A stretch of DNA of 64,000 nt from Terrisporobacter mayombei (GTDB lineage Bacteria; Bacillota; Clostridia; Peptostreptococcales; Peptostreptococcaceae). Each line of letters starts with the position of its first letter. Positions within the stretch are counted from its first letter, which is position 1. Location: NCBI RefSeq assembly GCF_020748465.1, contig NZ_JAHZMP010000009.1, forward strand, positions 1-64,000, read 5' to 3'. The position numbers and the translations under genes are program-made. The notes under the pieces were generated by a model. It worked only from the letters and a program-made list of their open reading frames with translations. It did not search any database and was not told where the DNA came from. Of this stretch, positions 25,448 to 34,957 are shown piece after piece.

Positions 25448-26560
25448 TTAATTCGTTAAATTATCATGATTCATACTTTCATCTTCTATAATATAATCAT
25501 CCAAGGGATATAATAAATTTCTATCAGAGTTTTTTTGATCTTTTTCATACATATCTATAAGTCTCTTAGCTGTTAAATTAATACTTTTATCTTCATATAG
25601 CTCAAAATCTATGTTTTGTACAGTTTTTATAACCCTTGATTTCTTACAGTTATTTTCTAATTCCTTTCCTAGCAATCCACTTTTAGCAAAAATATATAAA
25701 TCATTTTTAACTTCTTTGGTTATGTCTTCCTGATTTGAATCATTGCATTGAAATACTAGTCTATTTTTTCCATCAATATTTTCTATTTTCACATTCTCAC
25801 TAAATATTCGACTATAATTTCTTATTGCTTTTAAATGATTTTCTATTTTATAACATTTTCTTGAAATATAGTTTATATTTGTTATATACTCATTGTCCAA
25901 TGATTCTAAGATAATATAGATTCTATAATTTTCTACATAATTATAAGGAATGTCTCTAGACTCTACCCAAATTCCATTCCTTAAAAATCTTTCATTTTGA
26001 ACCTTTTCAAAATCACTCATTTTCACACCAGGTTTACCATTATGAGTGTACTGACCATATTTATACTCTGTTTCATTATATATATCTATCTCATTTAGTT
26101 CATCTTCTTTTTCTCTCCAGTCATCCCAATATTGACCGCCATAGTACCATGATTGATATATTTCTTCACTATCTTCATCGTCTTCATAGTCCCAATCAAT
26201 CTCTTCATCTTCATCATAATAACAAGCTTCTTTTAACTTTTGATATTTATACTCTTTATATTCAACTTTTAAAAATTGTTCTTTTTCTTTACATGTTAAT
26301 AGCTCATCTAAAATATCTACATCATCTACTACAAGATTTTTATAAGTATTTTCTTCTTTTGTATATTTAAATCCTAAATCAAATATATTATCATCTTCTA
26401 CTTGATTAACTTTACAGACTTCTCTAGCCTTAAACCTCTCCTTAAAATACTTTAAAACATCCTCTTTTTTAGCTGGTATATCTTCTTTTTTATCTAAATA
26501 TATTTTATAATTGTAATCATTCTTATTTATCAGCTTTTCATATAAGTAAATTTTATCCAT
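25448..26560 (-). CDS. Hypothetical acidic protein, 370 residues
   Basis: Unrecognised. Residues about 113-160 are extremely acidic and aromatic (DEDEEIDWDYEDDEDSEE, then YYGGQYWDDW). The C terminus is also acidic. No signal or membrane segment is visible. AAGGAG lies seven bases before the ATG. It is followed 33 bases later by the OB-fold gene and preceded 86 bases away by another unassigned gene, so the three probably form one operon. The base composition is similar to the neighbours. The extreme acidity could mimic nucleic acid or allow calcium binding; neither is shown. Confidence 0.7.
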   Translation of the reverse strand: MDKIYLYEKLINKNDYNYKIYLDKKEDIPAKKEDVLKYFKERFKAREVCKVNQVEDDNIFDLGFKYTKEENTYKNLVVDDVDILDELLTCKEKEQFLKVEYKEYKYQKLKEACYYDEDEEIDWDYEDDEDSEEIYQSWYYGGQYWDDWREKEDELNEIDIYNETEYKYGQYTHNGKPGVKMSDFEKVQNERFLRNGIWVESRDIPYNYVENYRIYIILESLDNEYITNINYISRKCYKIENHLKAIRNYSRIFSENVKIENIDGKNRLVFQCNDSNQEDITKEVKNDLYIFAKSGLLGKELENNCKKSRVIKTVQNIDFELYEDKSINLTAKRLIDMYEKDQKNSDRNLLYPLDDYIIEDESMNHDNLTN

Positions 26561-26646
26561 AATTGCTCCTTATTTACCTAATCACTTTATGTTATATCTT
26601 ATAATTACATATTCTAGTATTATATAATTACACTAGAAATTATTTA

Positions 26647-27609
26647 TTACTTCATAAAATCTATGATTAAATCTTCTGCGTGCACCTTTATCACAGTATA
26701 TTCCTCTACTCCTACTAATAATTGAAACTCTATGGAATTATCAAAATCTATTTTTATACAACAAGAATGAATAGAACCCGTATAATTAGCTTCCAATTCT
26801 CTTACTCCTATAAATCTAATTTGTAGTAATTCAACTTCTGGATCATCCTCATTAAATTCAAAATAACTAGGACCGCTTTCTATCCTAATATAAAAATCAC
26901 CTCTATATGTCTTTCCAAAATCATTTACTGTACATTCTCTAAAATCAAAATTTTCAACAAAATATTGAATATCCTTCGATACTTTTAAGTTTTTAGTTCT
27001 CTTTAATCTATCATATTGATCTGTTATTACTTTGCTCATTGATATTAATTCATTAAACCTATAATAATAACCTATATCATCATTATTTTGCCACTGCTGT
27101 AAAATTTTTAATTTGAATTCTTCACCTTTTTGTTCACTTAAATGCTTATAATATTCATTTACATAATTTTTATCAGATATATTTTCTATTTCCTCAATTA
27201 CTAACTCTTTAGCTTCAATTTGTGGTATAAATGTTTCTTCTTCCTCTATTTCATGTAAATCTTCAATATATATTAAAATTGCAGCTTTGAACCCACCTTG
27301 CGTTTTGTACAATACAGTTTTATCAATTTTTTGATCTATTAATCTGTATAGATCATAATATAAACCTTTAAATGTTAATCTTAAATAATTAAATTCTAAT
27401 TTTGTGTTTCTACAATCTAACTCCACTATGTGATTATTTTGAAAATCATATTGTTCATATTTAACTATTGCGCCATTTAACAAATTATTTTCAAATATAT
27501 ACTTATACTTTACATCGCTCATAAAACTCACATTTTTTTCTGAGTAATTCCAATCTATATTTTCTGTTATATCGTTACAAAATATTTCATACATACTTTT
27601 TTTATGCAT
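26647..27609 (-). CDS. Hypothetical protein, 320 residues
   Basis: Unrecognised soluble protein, rich in Glu, Tyr, Asn and Ile, without signal peptide or spans. Strand-rich segments lie at both ends (for example VELDCRNTKLEFNYLRLTF and SCCIKIDFDNSIEFQLL) with a helical middle (about 135-215). GGAGAGG lies eight bases before the ATG. It is the first of three uncharacterised minus-strand genes that occupy the space between purL and the ECF sigma operon. The three share an acidic, Asn/Tyr-rich style but no motif that I can point to. Confidence 0.7.
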   Translation of the reverse strand: MHKKSMYEIFCNDITENIDWNYSEKNVSFMSDVKYKYIFENNLLNGAIVKYEQYDFQNNHIVELDCRNTKLEFNYLRLTFKGLYYDLYRLIDQKIDKTVLYKTQGGFKAAILIYIEDLHEIEEEETFIPQIEAKELVIEEIENISDKNYVNEYYKHLSEQKGEEFKLKILQQWQNNDDIGYYYRFNELISMSKVITDQYDRLKRTKNLKVSKDIQYFVENFDFRECTVNDFGKTYRGDFYIRIESGPSYFEFNEDDPEVELLQIRFIGVRELEANYTGSIHSCCIKIDFDNSIEFQLLVGVEEYTVIKVHAEDLIIDFMK

Positions 27610-27717
27610 AAATTAACCTCTCCCCACATTCTGAAATATTGTTATTCCCCTCAAATAGTTTTATGAATATATTAGCATATTATAATAAACATTAAAATAT
27701 AGTTTCCATACTCAACA

Positions 27718-27778
27718 TAAAATGCACATAGAAGGCATTCTCCTATGTGCATTAATTACATCCTATTTAAAATAATTT
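27718..27778 (-). repeat. purL 3' end and terminator, parent of the duplicated 61-bp repeat
   Basis: ATGCACATA (27722-27730) pairs with TATGTGCAT (27744-27752), terminating the pur operon. The hairpin, the spacer and the last codons of purL match the copy at 21049-21109 in the same orientation. Confidence 0.8.
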
Positions 27779-30700
27779 ACTCCAGACTCAAATATCTTTT
27801 GATCCTTTTCGCCTATTATGTTTTTCATTACATGTTTACCAATTCTTTCAGAATGACCCATCTTACCAAATATTCTACCATCAACACTAGTTATACCTTC
27901 TACTGCAAAGTATGAACCATTTGGATTGTATTCTATATCATAAGTTGCCTCACCATTTAAGTCAACATATTGAGCTGCTATTTGACCGTTTTCAAGTAGT
28001 TGCTTGAATACTTCTTCATTAGCAACGAATTTACCTTCTCCGTGAGATACTGCTACGTTGTGTATATCTCCAACTTCTGTCCCTGCTAGCCAAGGAGATT
28101 TATTAGAAGATATTCTTGTTCTTATAATTTTAGCTTGATGTCTTCCTATATTGTTATAAGTTAATGTAGGAGCATCTACAACAGTTTCTCTTATTTCTCC
28201 ATAAGGTACAAGTCCTAACTTTATTAATGCTTGGAATCCATTACATACACCTAACATTAAACCATCTTGCTTAGTTAAGAATTCATTTAAAGCCTCTGCT
28301 ATTTTAGGGTTTCTAAATACAGTTGCTATAAATTTACCTGATCCATCTGGCTCATCACCAGCACTGAATCCTCCTGGTAACATTATTATTTGAGAAGTTT
28401 TTATTTCATTTACTATAGTTTCTATAGACTGCTCTATATCTTTGTAAGTTAAGTTTTTGAACACTTTTATACTACTTTTAGCTCCTGCTCTTTCGAAAGC
28501 TCTTGCTGAATCGTACTCACAGTTTGTACCAGGGAATGCTGGTATAAATACTTTTGGAGTAGCTATTGAAGAAGCAGGTTTTGATCTTTCATTAGTTGTT
28601 ACAAAGCTTATAGTTTCTATTTTGTCTTTAATTTCTTTAGCTTTTGTTGGGAATATTGGCTCTAAAGTACTTTCGAAAGCTTTGTATAATTCATTTAAAG
28701 ATATTCTTTCATCTTTAACTAATATACTTGGCCCTTCTAAAGTTTTTCCTACTACTTTATAGTTATATCCATCTAATAAAGCTAAATCTTCTTCATTTAT
28801 TTCTAGTAACATATTTCCATAAGCAGCGTTGAATATATTACTAGGACATATACCTTCATTAACTTTAAATCCTATTTTATTACCAAATGCCATTTTAGCT
28901 ATAGCTTCACCTAATCCACCATAACCTAAAGCATAAGATGCTAAAACTTTTTTATCTTGAATTAAAGTTCTCACTTTGTCTAAGTTTCTTTTTAACTCAT
29001 CAAAGTCTAGTACATCATTTTCTAATTTATTAGTTATTAACTCAACTACTGTTGAATTAGCTTTTTTAAATTCAGGAGATACTACATAATCAGCATCTAC
29101 TGTATCAACTGCAAATGAAACTAATGTTGGAGGTACGTCTATATCTTTGAAAGTACCAGACATACTGTCTTTTCCACCTATTGCAGGTATTTCTAATTTA
29201 TTTTGAACATAATATGCTCCAAGTAAAGCAGCAAATGGTTTACCCCATCTAGTAGCATCTTCTCCTAGTTTTTCGAAGTACTCTTGTAAAGTAAGTCTAG
29301 TTGTTTTGTAGTTACCACCTATTGCAACTAATTTACAAATAGATTCTACTACTGCATATAAAGCTCCGTGGAATGGACTCCATTTTCCTATTTTAGGATT
29401 ATATCCAAATGTCATTATAGTTGAAGTAGTTGTTTCTCCACCTAGTACTGGTATTTTTGCAACCATACCTTGTGATGGAGTTGCTTGATGTTTTCCACCA
29501 AAAGGCATTAATACTGTATTTCCACCTATTGTATTGTCAAATTTTTCAACTAAACCTTTGTGTGAACATATATTTAAATCAGCTAAAGCTTTTTCAAATT
29601 TTTGTTTCATAGAGTTTGATTCACATGAAACATTACCTTTTGTAAAGAATGTTTCTTCTTCATTTACTTTGTTAACATGAATATCCGTTGTTTGTTTTAT
29701 TCCGTTTGTATCTAAGAACTCTCTTTTTAAATTAACTATTGTTTGGTCTTTCCAAGTTAATCTTAAATATCCAGTGTCAGTTACTGTCGCAACATGAGTT
29801 GCTTCTAAGTTTTCTTCTCCAGCTAGTGCTATGAACTTTTCTTTGTTTGCTGGATCTATAGCAACTGCCATTCTTTCTTGTGACTCAGATATGGCAAGTT
29901 CTGTTCCATCTAATCCATCGTATTTTTTAGGAACTAAATCTAAGTTTATATCTAAACTTTCAGCTATTTCTCCTATAGCAACACTTACTCCACCTGCACC
30001 AAAGTCATTACATCTTTTTATCATCCTAGCAACTTCTTTATTTCTAAAGAATCTTTGAATTTTTCTTTCGTTAGGAGCATCACCTTTTTGTACTTCTGCT
30101 GAACAAGTTTTTATTGATTCTTCACTGTGTTCTTTTGATGAACCAGTAGCTCCTCCACAACCATCTCTTCCTGTTTTTCCTCCAAGAAGAACAATTATAT
30201 CTCCAGCTTCTGGTCTAACTCTTACTACGTTTTCTTTCGGTGCTGCAGCTATTACTGCTCCAACTTCCATTCTTTTAGCTACGAAATCTTCATCATACAC
30301 TTCTGCAACTTGACCAGTAGTTAAACCTATTTGGTTACCATAAGAGCAATATCCATTAGCTGCTTCTGTAGTTATTTTCTTTTGCATTAACTTACCTGGT
30401 AATGTATCTTCTAAAGATGATCTAGGGTCTGCACTACCTGTAACACGCATTGCTTGATATACGTAGCTTCTTCCTGAAAGTGGATCTCTTATAGCTCCCC
30501 CTAAACAAGTAGCAGCTCCACCAAATGGTTCTATTTCAGTTGGATGGTTATGAGTTTCATTTTTGAACATTACTAAGTATTTTTCAATCTTTCCATCAAC
30601 ATTAACATCAACATTTATAGAACAAGCATTTATTTCTTCACTTTCATCTAAATCTTCTAGCTTTCCTTCTTTTCTTAGTTGTTTCATAGCTATAGTTGCT

Positions 30701-31551
30701 ATATCCATTAAGCAAACATCTTTGTCTCTATCAACATAGACCTTGCTTCTTGATTGTAAATACATATCATAAGCTTCTTTTATTATGTCATTGTATTTAC
30801 CCTCTTCTATTTTAACGTCTTCTATTTTAGTCATAAATGTAGTGTGTCTACAGTGATCTGACCAATAAGTATCAAGAACTTTTATTTCTGTTATAGTAGG
30901 GTTTCTTCTTTCTTCATTTTTGAAATAGTTTTGAACGTGTTGTAAGTCAGCTAAAGTCATAGCTAACCCTTGATTATTTAAGAAGTTTTCTAATTCTTCA
31001 CTTGAATAATCCACAAAACCATCTAAGATCTCCACAGCTGTTGGTACTTCAACTTCCATTTCTAAAGTGTTTGGTATTGATAAATCAGCTTCTCTACTGT
31101 CTACTGGATTTATGCAGTATGATTTTATTCTTGCGAAATCTTCATCACTTATATCTCCACTTAATATATATACTATAGCTGTACTTATGTTAGGTCTTTT
31201 ACCATCGTTAACTATTTGTATACATTGAGCTGCCCAATCTCCCCTTTGGTCGTATTGACCTGGCAAGTATTCTATGGCAAATATTCTATCATTTTCATTT
31301 ATCTCTTGTACTTCATCATAAGAAACTATGTCTAAGTTAGTTTCTGAGAATATAGTTTTAGCTGCATTTTCAAAAACTTCTTCATTTAGATCTTCTACGT
31401 CATATCTATTTAAAACTCTTATGTTTTCTATTGTATCTATGTGTAAACTTTCTATTAAATCCTTTTTTAAACTTTGAGCTTCTAAGTCAAATCCTGCTCT
31501 TTTCTCAACTAAAACTCTTCTTACAGTTCTTTGTAAATCCATAGTGTTCAT
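27763..31551 (-). CDS. purL: Phosphoribosylformylglycinamidine synthase, single-chain form
   Basis: Fourth step of IMP synthesis: FGAR plus glutamine and ATP gives FGAM. The protein is about 1,262 residues with synthase and glutaminase domains fused. The glutaminase end shows FPGTNCEYDSARAF (near 1020), the nucleophile in GVCNGFQAL (near 1115) and the catalytic His in SHGEGKFV (near 1190). The synthase part has ATP/FGAR motifs such as KNETHNHPTEIEPFGGA (near 325). The ATG at 31557 abuts GGAGGA; the ATG at 31551 has proper spacing, so I use it. It is the last gene of the pur operon, 18 bases after purD. Bacilli instead use separate PurS, PurQ and PurL. Confidence 0.97.
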   Translation of the reverse strand: MNTMDLQRTVRRVLVEKRAGFDLEAQSLKKDLIESLHIDTIENIRVLNRYDVEDLNEEVFENAAKTIFSETNLDIVSYDEVQEINENDRIFAIEYLPGQYDQRGDWAAQCIQIVNDGKRPNISTAIVYILSGDISDEDFARIKSYCINPVDSREADLSIPNTLEMEVEVPTAVEILDGFVDYSSEELENFLNNQGLAMTLADLQHVQNYFKNEERRNPTITEIKVLDTYWSDHCRHTTFMTKIEDVKIEEGKYNDIIKEAYDMYLQSRSKVYVDRDKDVCLMDIATIAMKQLRKEGKLEDLDESEEINACSINVDVNVDGKIEKYLVMFKNETHNHPTEIEPFGGAATCLGGAIRDPLSGRSYVYQAMRVTGSADPRSSLEDTLPGKLMQKKITTEAANGYCSYGNQIGLTTGQVAEVYDEDFVAKRMEVGAVIAAAPKENVVRVRPEAGDIIVLLGGKTGRDGCGGATGSSKEHSEESIKTCSAEVQKGDAPNERKIQRFFRNKEVARMIKRCNDFGAGGVSVAIGEIAESLDINLDLVPKKYDGLDGTELAISESQERMAVAIDPANKEKFIALAGEENLEATHVATVTDTGYLRLTWKDQTIVNLKREFLDTNGIKQTTDIHVNKVNEEETFFTKGNVSCESNSMKQKFEKALADLNICSHKGLVEKFDNTIGGNTVLMPFGGKHQATPSQGMVAKIPVLGGETTTSTIMTFGYNPKIGKWSPFHGALYAVVESICKLVAIGGNYKTTRLTLQEYFEKLGEDATRWGKPFAALLGAYYVQNKLEIPAIGGKDSMSGTFKDIDVPPTLVSFAVDTVDADYVVSPEFKKANSTVVELITNKLENDVLDFDELKRNLDKVRTLIQDKKVLASYALGYGGLGEAIAKMAFGNKIGFKVNEGICPSNIFNAAYGNMLLEINEEDLALLDGYNYKVVGKTLEGPSILVKDERISLNELYKAFESTLEPIFPTKAKEIKDKIETISFVTTNERSKPASSIATPKVFIPAFPGTNCEYDSARAFERAGAKSSIKVFKNLTYKDIEQSIETIVNEIKTSQIIMLPGGFSAGDEPDGSGKFIATVFRNPKIAEALNEFLTKQDGLMLGVCNGFQALIKLGLVPYGEIRETVVDAPTLTYNNIGRHQAKIIRTRISSNKSPWLAGTEVGDIHNVAVSHGEGKFVANEEVFKQLLENGQIAAQYVDLNGEATYDIEYNPNGSYFAVEGITSVDGRIFGKMGHSERIGKHVMKNIIGEKDQKIFESGVNYFK

Positions 31552-31575
31552 TAACATTCCTCCAAATTTGAAAAT

Positions 31576-32826
31576 TTATTTCCATATATCTTTTCTATAA
31601 TGCATTCCTTCAAAGTTTATTTTTTTAATATTTTCATAAACTTTATCAGACGCTTCTTTAACGGAACTTCCCTTTGCAGTTATTCCTATTACTCTTCCAC
31701 CGTTTGTTACTATATTTTCTTTATCAAACTTAGTTCCACTGTGGAATACAACTATATCTGAATCTAAATTTTCAAGCCCTGTTATTACTTTCCCTTTTTC
31801 ATAGGCTTCAGGATATCCTCCTGAAGTAAGCATTACACATATTGCTTCTTCTTTCGAGTAATTTATTTCTATATTTTTAAGATTGTTATCTATGATTGCT
31901 GTCATTATTTTATTTAAATCAGTATTTAGTCTAAATAATACTGACTGAGTTTCTGGGTCCCCAAATCTTACATTGTATTCTAGAACTTTAGGTCCTTTTT
32001 CAGTTATCATAAGACCAACAAATAGAATTCCCTTGTATTCTAAATTATCTTTTTTAAATCCGTCTAAAGTTTTATCTAAGATTTTTTCTTGTATTTCTTT
32101 AGCTAATTCATCTGTATATATTTCACTTGGTGAGAATGTTCCCATTCCACCTGTATTTAATCCAGTTTCATTTTCAAAAACTTTCTTGTGATCTTTTGCA
32201 CTTACCATAGGAACTATAGTGTCGTTGTCTACAAAAGCAAGAATTGAAGTTTCTATACCAGTTAAAAACTCCTCTATTACTATTTTGTCTCCTGCGTGAC
32301 CAAATTTATGATCAGCCATCATTTCTTTTAAAGTTTCTATTGCATCTTCTCTGTTTTCTGGAATAACAACACCTTTACCAGCTGCTAAACCATCTGCTTT
32401 TATAACTACTGGATATCCAAACTCATCTATTTCATCTATAGCTTTATCTAAGTCTGTATATTCTTTGTATTTTGCAGTAGGAAGATTGTGTCTTATCATA
32501 AAGTCTTTAGAGAAAGCTTTACTTCCCTCTAACTGAGCACATTTCTTATTTGGCCCAAATACTTTTAAATTTTCTTTTTCAAACTCATCTACAATACCTG
32601 CAACAAGAGGTACTTCTGGTCCTACTATAGTTAAGTCTATTTCATTTTCTTTAGCAAATTGTAGTAAAGCTTCTATATCACTATCCCCAATGTTTACACA
32701 CTGAGCTACATTAGATATTCCCGCATTACCTGGTGCACAGTATATTTTTTCTACATTAGATTCATTACTTAACTTCCAGCAAATAGCGTGTTCTCTTCCG
32801 CCACCACCAACAACTAAAATTTTCAT
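31576..32826 (-). CDS. purD: Phosphoribosylamine-glycine ligase (GAR synthetase)
   Basis: Second step of purine synthesis: phosphoribosylamine plus glycine and ATP gives GAR. At 416 residues it is normal length and has the ATP-grasp layout. It starts with the dinucleotide-like loop VVGGGGREHAICWKL. KADGLAAGKGVV lies near 140, and the family signature VLEYNVRFGDPETQ near 276. AGGAGG lies eight bases before the ATG. It sits between purH (12 bases upstream) and purL (18 bases downstream) in the eight-gene operon and is expressed with them. Confidence 0.97.
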   Translation of the reverse strand: MKILVVGGGGREHAICWKLSNESNVEKIYCAPGNAGISNVAQCVNIGDSDIEALLQFAKENEIDLTIVGPEVPLVAGIVDEFEKENLKVFGPNKKCAQLEGSKAFSKDFMIRHNLPTAKYKEYTDLDKAIDEIDEFGYPVVIKADGLAAGKGVVIPENREDAIETLKEMMADHKFGHAGDKIVIEEFLTGIETSILAFVDNDTIVPMVSAKDHKKVFENETGLNTGGMGTFSPSEIYTDELAKEIQEKILDKTLDGFKKDNLEYKGILFVGLMITEKGPKVLEYNVRFGDPETQSVLFRLNTDLNKIMTAIIDNNLKNIEINYSKEEAICVMLTSGGYPEAYEKGKVITGLENLDSDIVVFHSGTKFDKENIVTNGGRVIGITAKGSSVKEASDKVYENIKKINFEGMHYRKDIWK

Positions 32827-32838
32827 TATTCATACCTC

Positions 32839-34371
32839 CTAGTGTTTGAAGTGTCTTATTCCTGTAAACACCATTGTCATCTCAAATTTATTACAAGCAT
32901 CTATAGAATCTTGATCTTTCATTGATCCTCCTGGTTGAACTATTGCTTTTATTCCTACTTCATTTGCAAGAGTTACACAGTCATCAAATGGGAAGAATGC
33001 ATCTGAAGCAAGTACTGCACCTTCAAAGTTTTTATCTTGGTTGTTCTCTATTGCATTTTTTAATGCCCATATTCTTGACGTTTGACCACATCCTAAAGCT
33101 AAAGTTTCTCCATCTTTTACTATAGCTATAGCATTTGATTTCATATTTTTAACTACTTTCATTCCAAATTCCATATCAGCTAATTGCTCTTTAGTTGGTT
33201 CAACAGTTGTTACTGTTTCATACTTTGATGCTAAAGTAGTATTTTTATCTTGAATTAATAATTTTCCATCTAAGTATTTCATATCATGAGGTTGTAAGCT
33301 ATCTTCTAATTTAGCTAATTTTAAAACTCTTAAGTTTTTCTTTCCTCTTAAGATTTCTAAAGCTTCTTCTGTAAAATCATAGGCTACAACTATTTCTAAG
33401 AATATTTCATTTAGTTTCTTAGCAGTTTCAGCATCTATAGTTGATGTTATTCCTAGGATTCCTCCAAATATAGAAACTTTATCTGCTTCGTAGCATTTTG
33501 TGTAAGCTTCGTAAGCATCTTTTCCAAGACCAACACCACATGGATTAGTGTGTTTAATTGCTACTGAAACTACTTCTTCGCTATCTTTAAATTCTCTCAT
33601 TAATTCTAAACAACCATGTAAATCATTTATATTATTGAAAGATAATTCTTTTCCGTTTAATTGTTCAAATTTTAATATTGGGTTTTTAGCGTTAGGTTGG
33701 CTATATAAAACACCATTTTGATGTGGATTTTCCCCATATCTTAATGTTTGTTCTTTTTGGAAAGCTAAATTTAATATTTCTGGATATTCATCTTTAACTT
33801 CTCCTGCAAAGTAACTTGATATAAGAGCATCATATCTACCTGTTGTAGAGAATGCTTTGTAGGCTAATTTTTTTCTATCTTCTAAAGTTAAAGAATCATT
33901 TTTTAATTTTTCTATTATCATAGGGTAGTCATTTACATCTACTATTACTGCCACGTCTTTATAATTTTTAGCAGCAGAACGTATCATAGATGGTCCACCT
34001 ATATCTATATTTTCTATCATTTCTTCATGAGATTTTCCTGCTTTTAAAGTTCCTTCAAAATCATATAGATTTACAACTACTAAATCTATTGGGTTTATGT
34101 TGTGTTCATTTACAGTTGCCACATGATTTTCATTATCTCTTTTATATAAAATTCCACCATGTATATATGGATTTAAAGTTTTTACTCTTCCATCTAATAT
34201 TTCGGGGAATTTAGTTACTTCATCTATTTGTATAGCTTTTACATCTTGTTCTTTTAACATTTTAAAAGTATTTCCTGTAGATATTACTTCATATCCTAAT
34301 TTGTTTAATTCTGTACAAAACTCTACTACTCCAGTTTTATCAGTTACGCTTACTAATGCTCTTTTAATCAT
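32839..34371 (-). CDS. purH: Bifunctional AICAR formyltransferase/IMP cyclohydrolase
   Basis: Last two steps to IMP. 510 residues, normal length. The N-terminal IMP cyclohydrolase domain begins RALVSVTDKTGVVEF and holds NLYDFEGT. The C-terminal transformylase domain carries the catalytic KHTNPCGVG (near 275) and the end SDAFFPFDD...QPGGSMKDQD. The start codon lies within the last bases of purN (8-base overlap), with GGAGGG upstream, so the two are translationally coupled. It needs 10-formyl-tetrahydrofolate, as does PurN directly upstream. Confidence 0.97.
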   Translation of the reverse strand: MIKRALVSVTDKTGVVEFCTELNKLGYEVISTGNTFKMLKEQDVKAIQIDEVTKFPEILDGRVKTLNPYIHGGILYKRDNENHVATVNEHNINPIDLVVVNLYDFEGTLKAGKSHEEMIENIDIGGPSMIRSAAKNYKDVAVIVDVNDYPMIIEKLKNDSLTLEDRKKLAYKAFSTTGRYDALISSYFAGEVKDEYPEILNLAFQKEQTLRYGENPHQNGVLYSQPNAKNPILKFEQLNGKELSFNNINDLHGCLELMREFKDSEEVVSVAIKHTNPCGVGLGKDAYEAYTKCYEADKVSIFGGILGITSTIDAETAKKLNEIFLEIVVAYDFTEEALEILRGKKNLRVLKLAKLEDSLQPHDMKYLDGKLLIQDKNTTLASKYETVTTVEPTKEQLADMEFGMKVVKNMKSNAIAIVKDGETLALGCGQTSRIWALKNAIENNQDKNFEGAVLASDAFFPFDDCVTLANEVGIKAIVQPGGSMKDQDSIDACNKFEMTMVFTGIRHFKH

Positions 34372-34957
34372 TTATATAAACCCTCCTACCTTGAACAGTT
34401 AGCTTATTTTCACAGAACATTGCTATACTTTTCGTAAGTATTTCATGTTCTACGTCTAGTACCCTTGCTGCTAATTTTTTTGCATCATCATCTTGTTTAA
34501 CTTCTACTATTTTTTGCATGATTATTGGACCTGTGTCTGCTCCTTCATCAACAAAGTGAACTGTTGCTCCAGTGACTTTTGCTCCATAATCAATTACACC
34601 TTGGTGTACTTTTTCTCCATAATATCCCTTACCACAAAAAGCTGGGATTAATGACGGATGAATATTTATTATTCTATTTTTATACTCATTTACCAGTTTT
34701 GGACTGATTATTTTTAAATAACCAGCCAAAACTACTAAATCTACTTTATTTTCTTTTAATATTTCAATTATTTTATCTTCTTCATTTTCAAAAACAGCTT
34801 TTATATTATGATTTTTAGCTCTTTGAAGTCCGAAAGCTTCTAATTTGTTGGATATTACTACTTTTACTTCACCATTTATAGTTTTATTTTCACAGTTATC
34901 TATAACAGCTTGTAAATTAGTTCCTCCACCTGAAATTAAAACACCTATCTTTACCAT
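34364..34957 (-). CDS. purN: Phosphoribosylglycinamide formyltransferase
   Basis: Third step of purine synthesis, folate-dependent formylation of GAR. 197 residues. The start reads GVLISGGGTNLQAVID. The catalytic region has NIHPSLIPAFCGKGYYG, with Asn and His, and the Asp lies in HFVDEGADTGPII. It overlaps purM by 7 bases at its start and purH by 8 at its end, so the three are tightly coupled. Product length and motifs are standard for the PurN rather than the PurT class. Confidence 0.97.
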   Translation of the reverse strand: MVKIGVLISGGGTNLQAVIDNCENKTINGEVKVVISNKLEAFGLQRAKNHNIKAVFENEEDKIIEILKENKVDLVVLAGYLKIISPKLVNEYKNRIINIHPSLIPAFCGKGYYGEKVHQGVIDYGAKVTGATVHFVDEGADTGPIIMQKIVEVKQDDDAKKLAARVLDVEHEILTKSIAMFCENKLTVQGRRVYIND

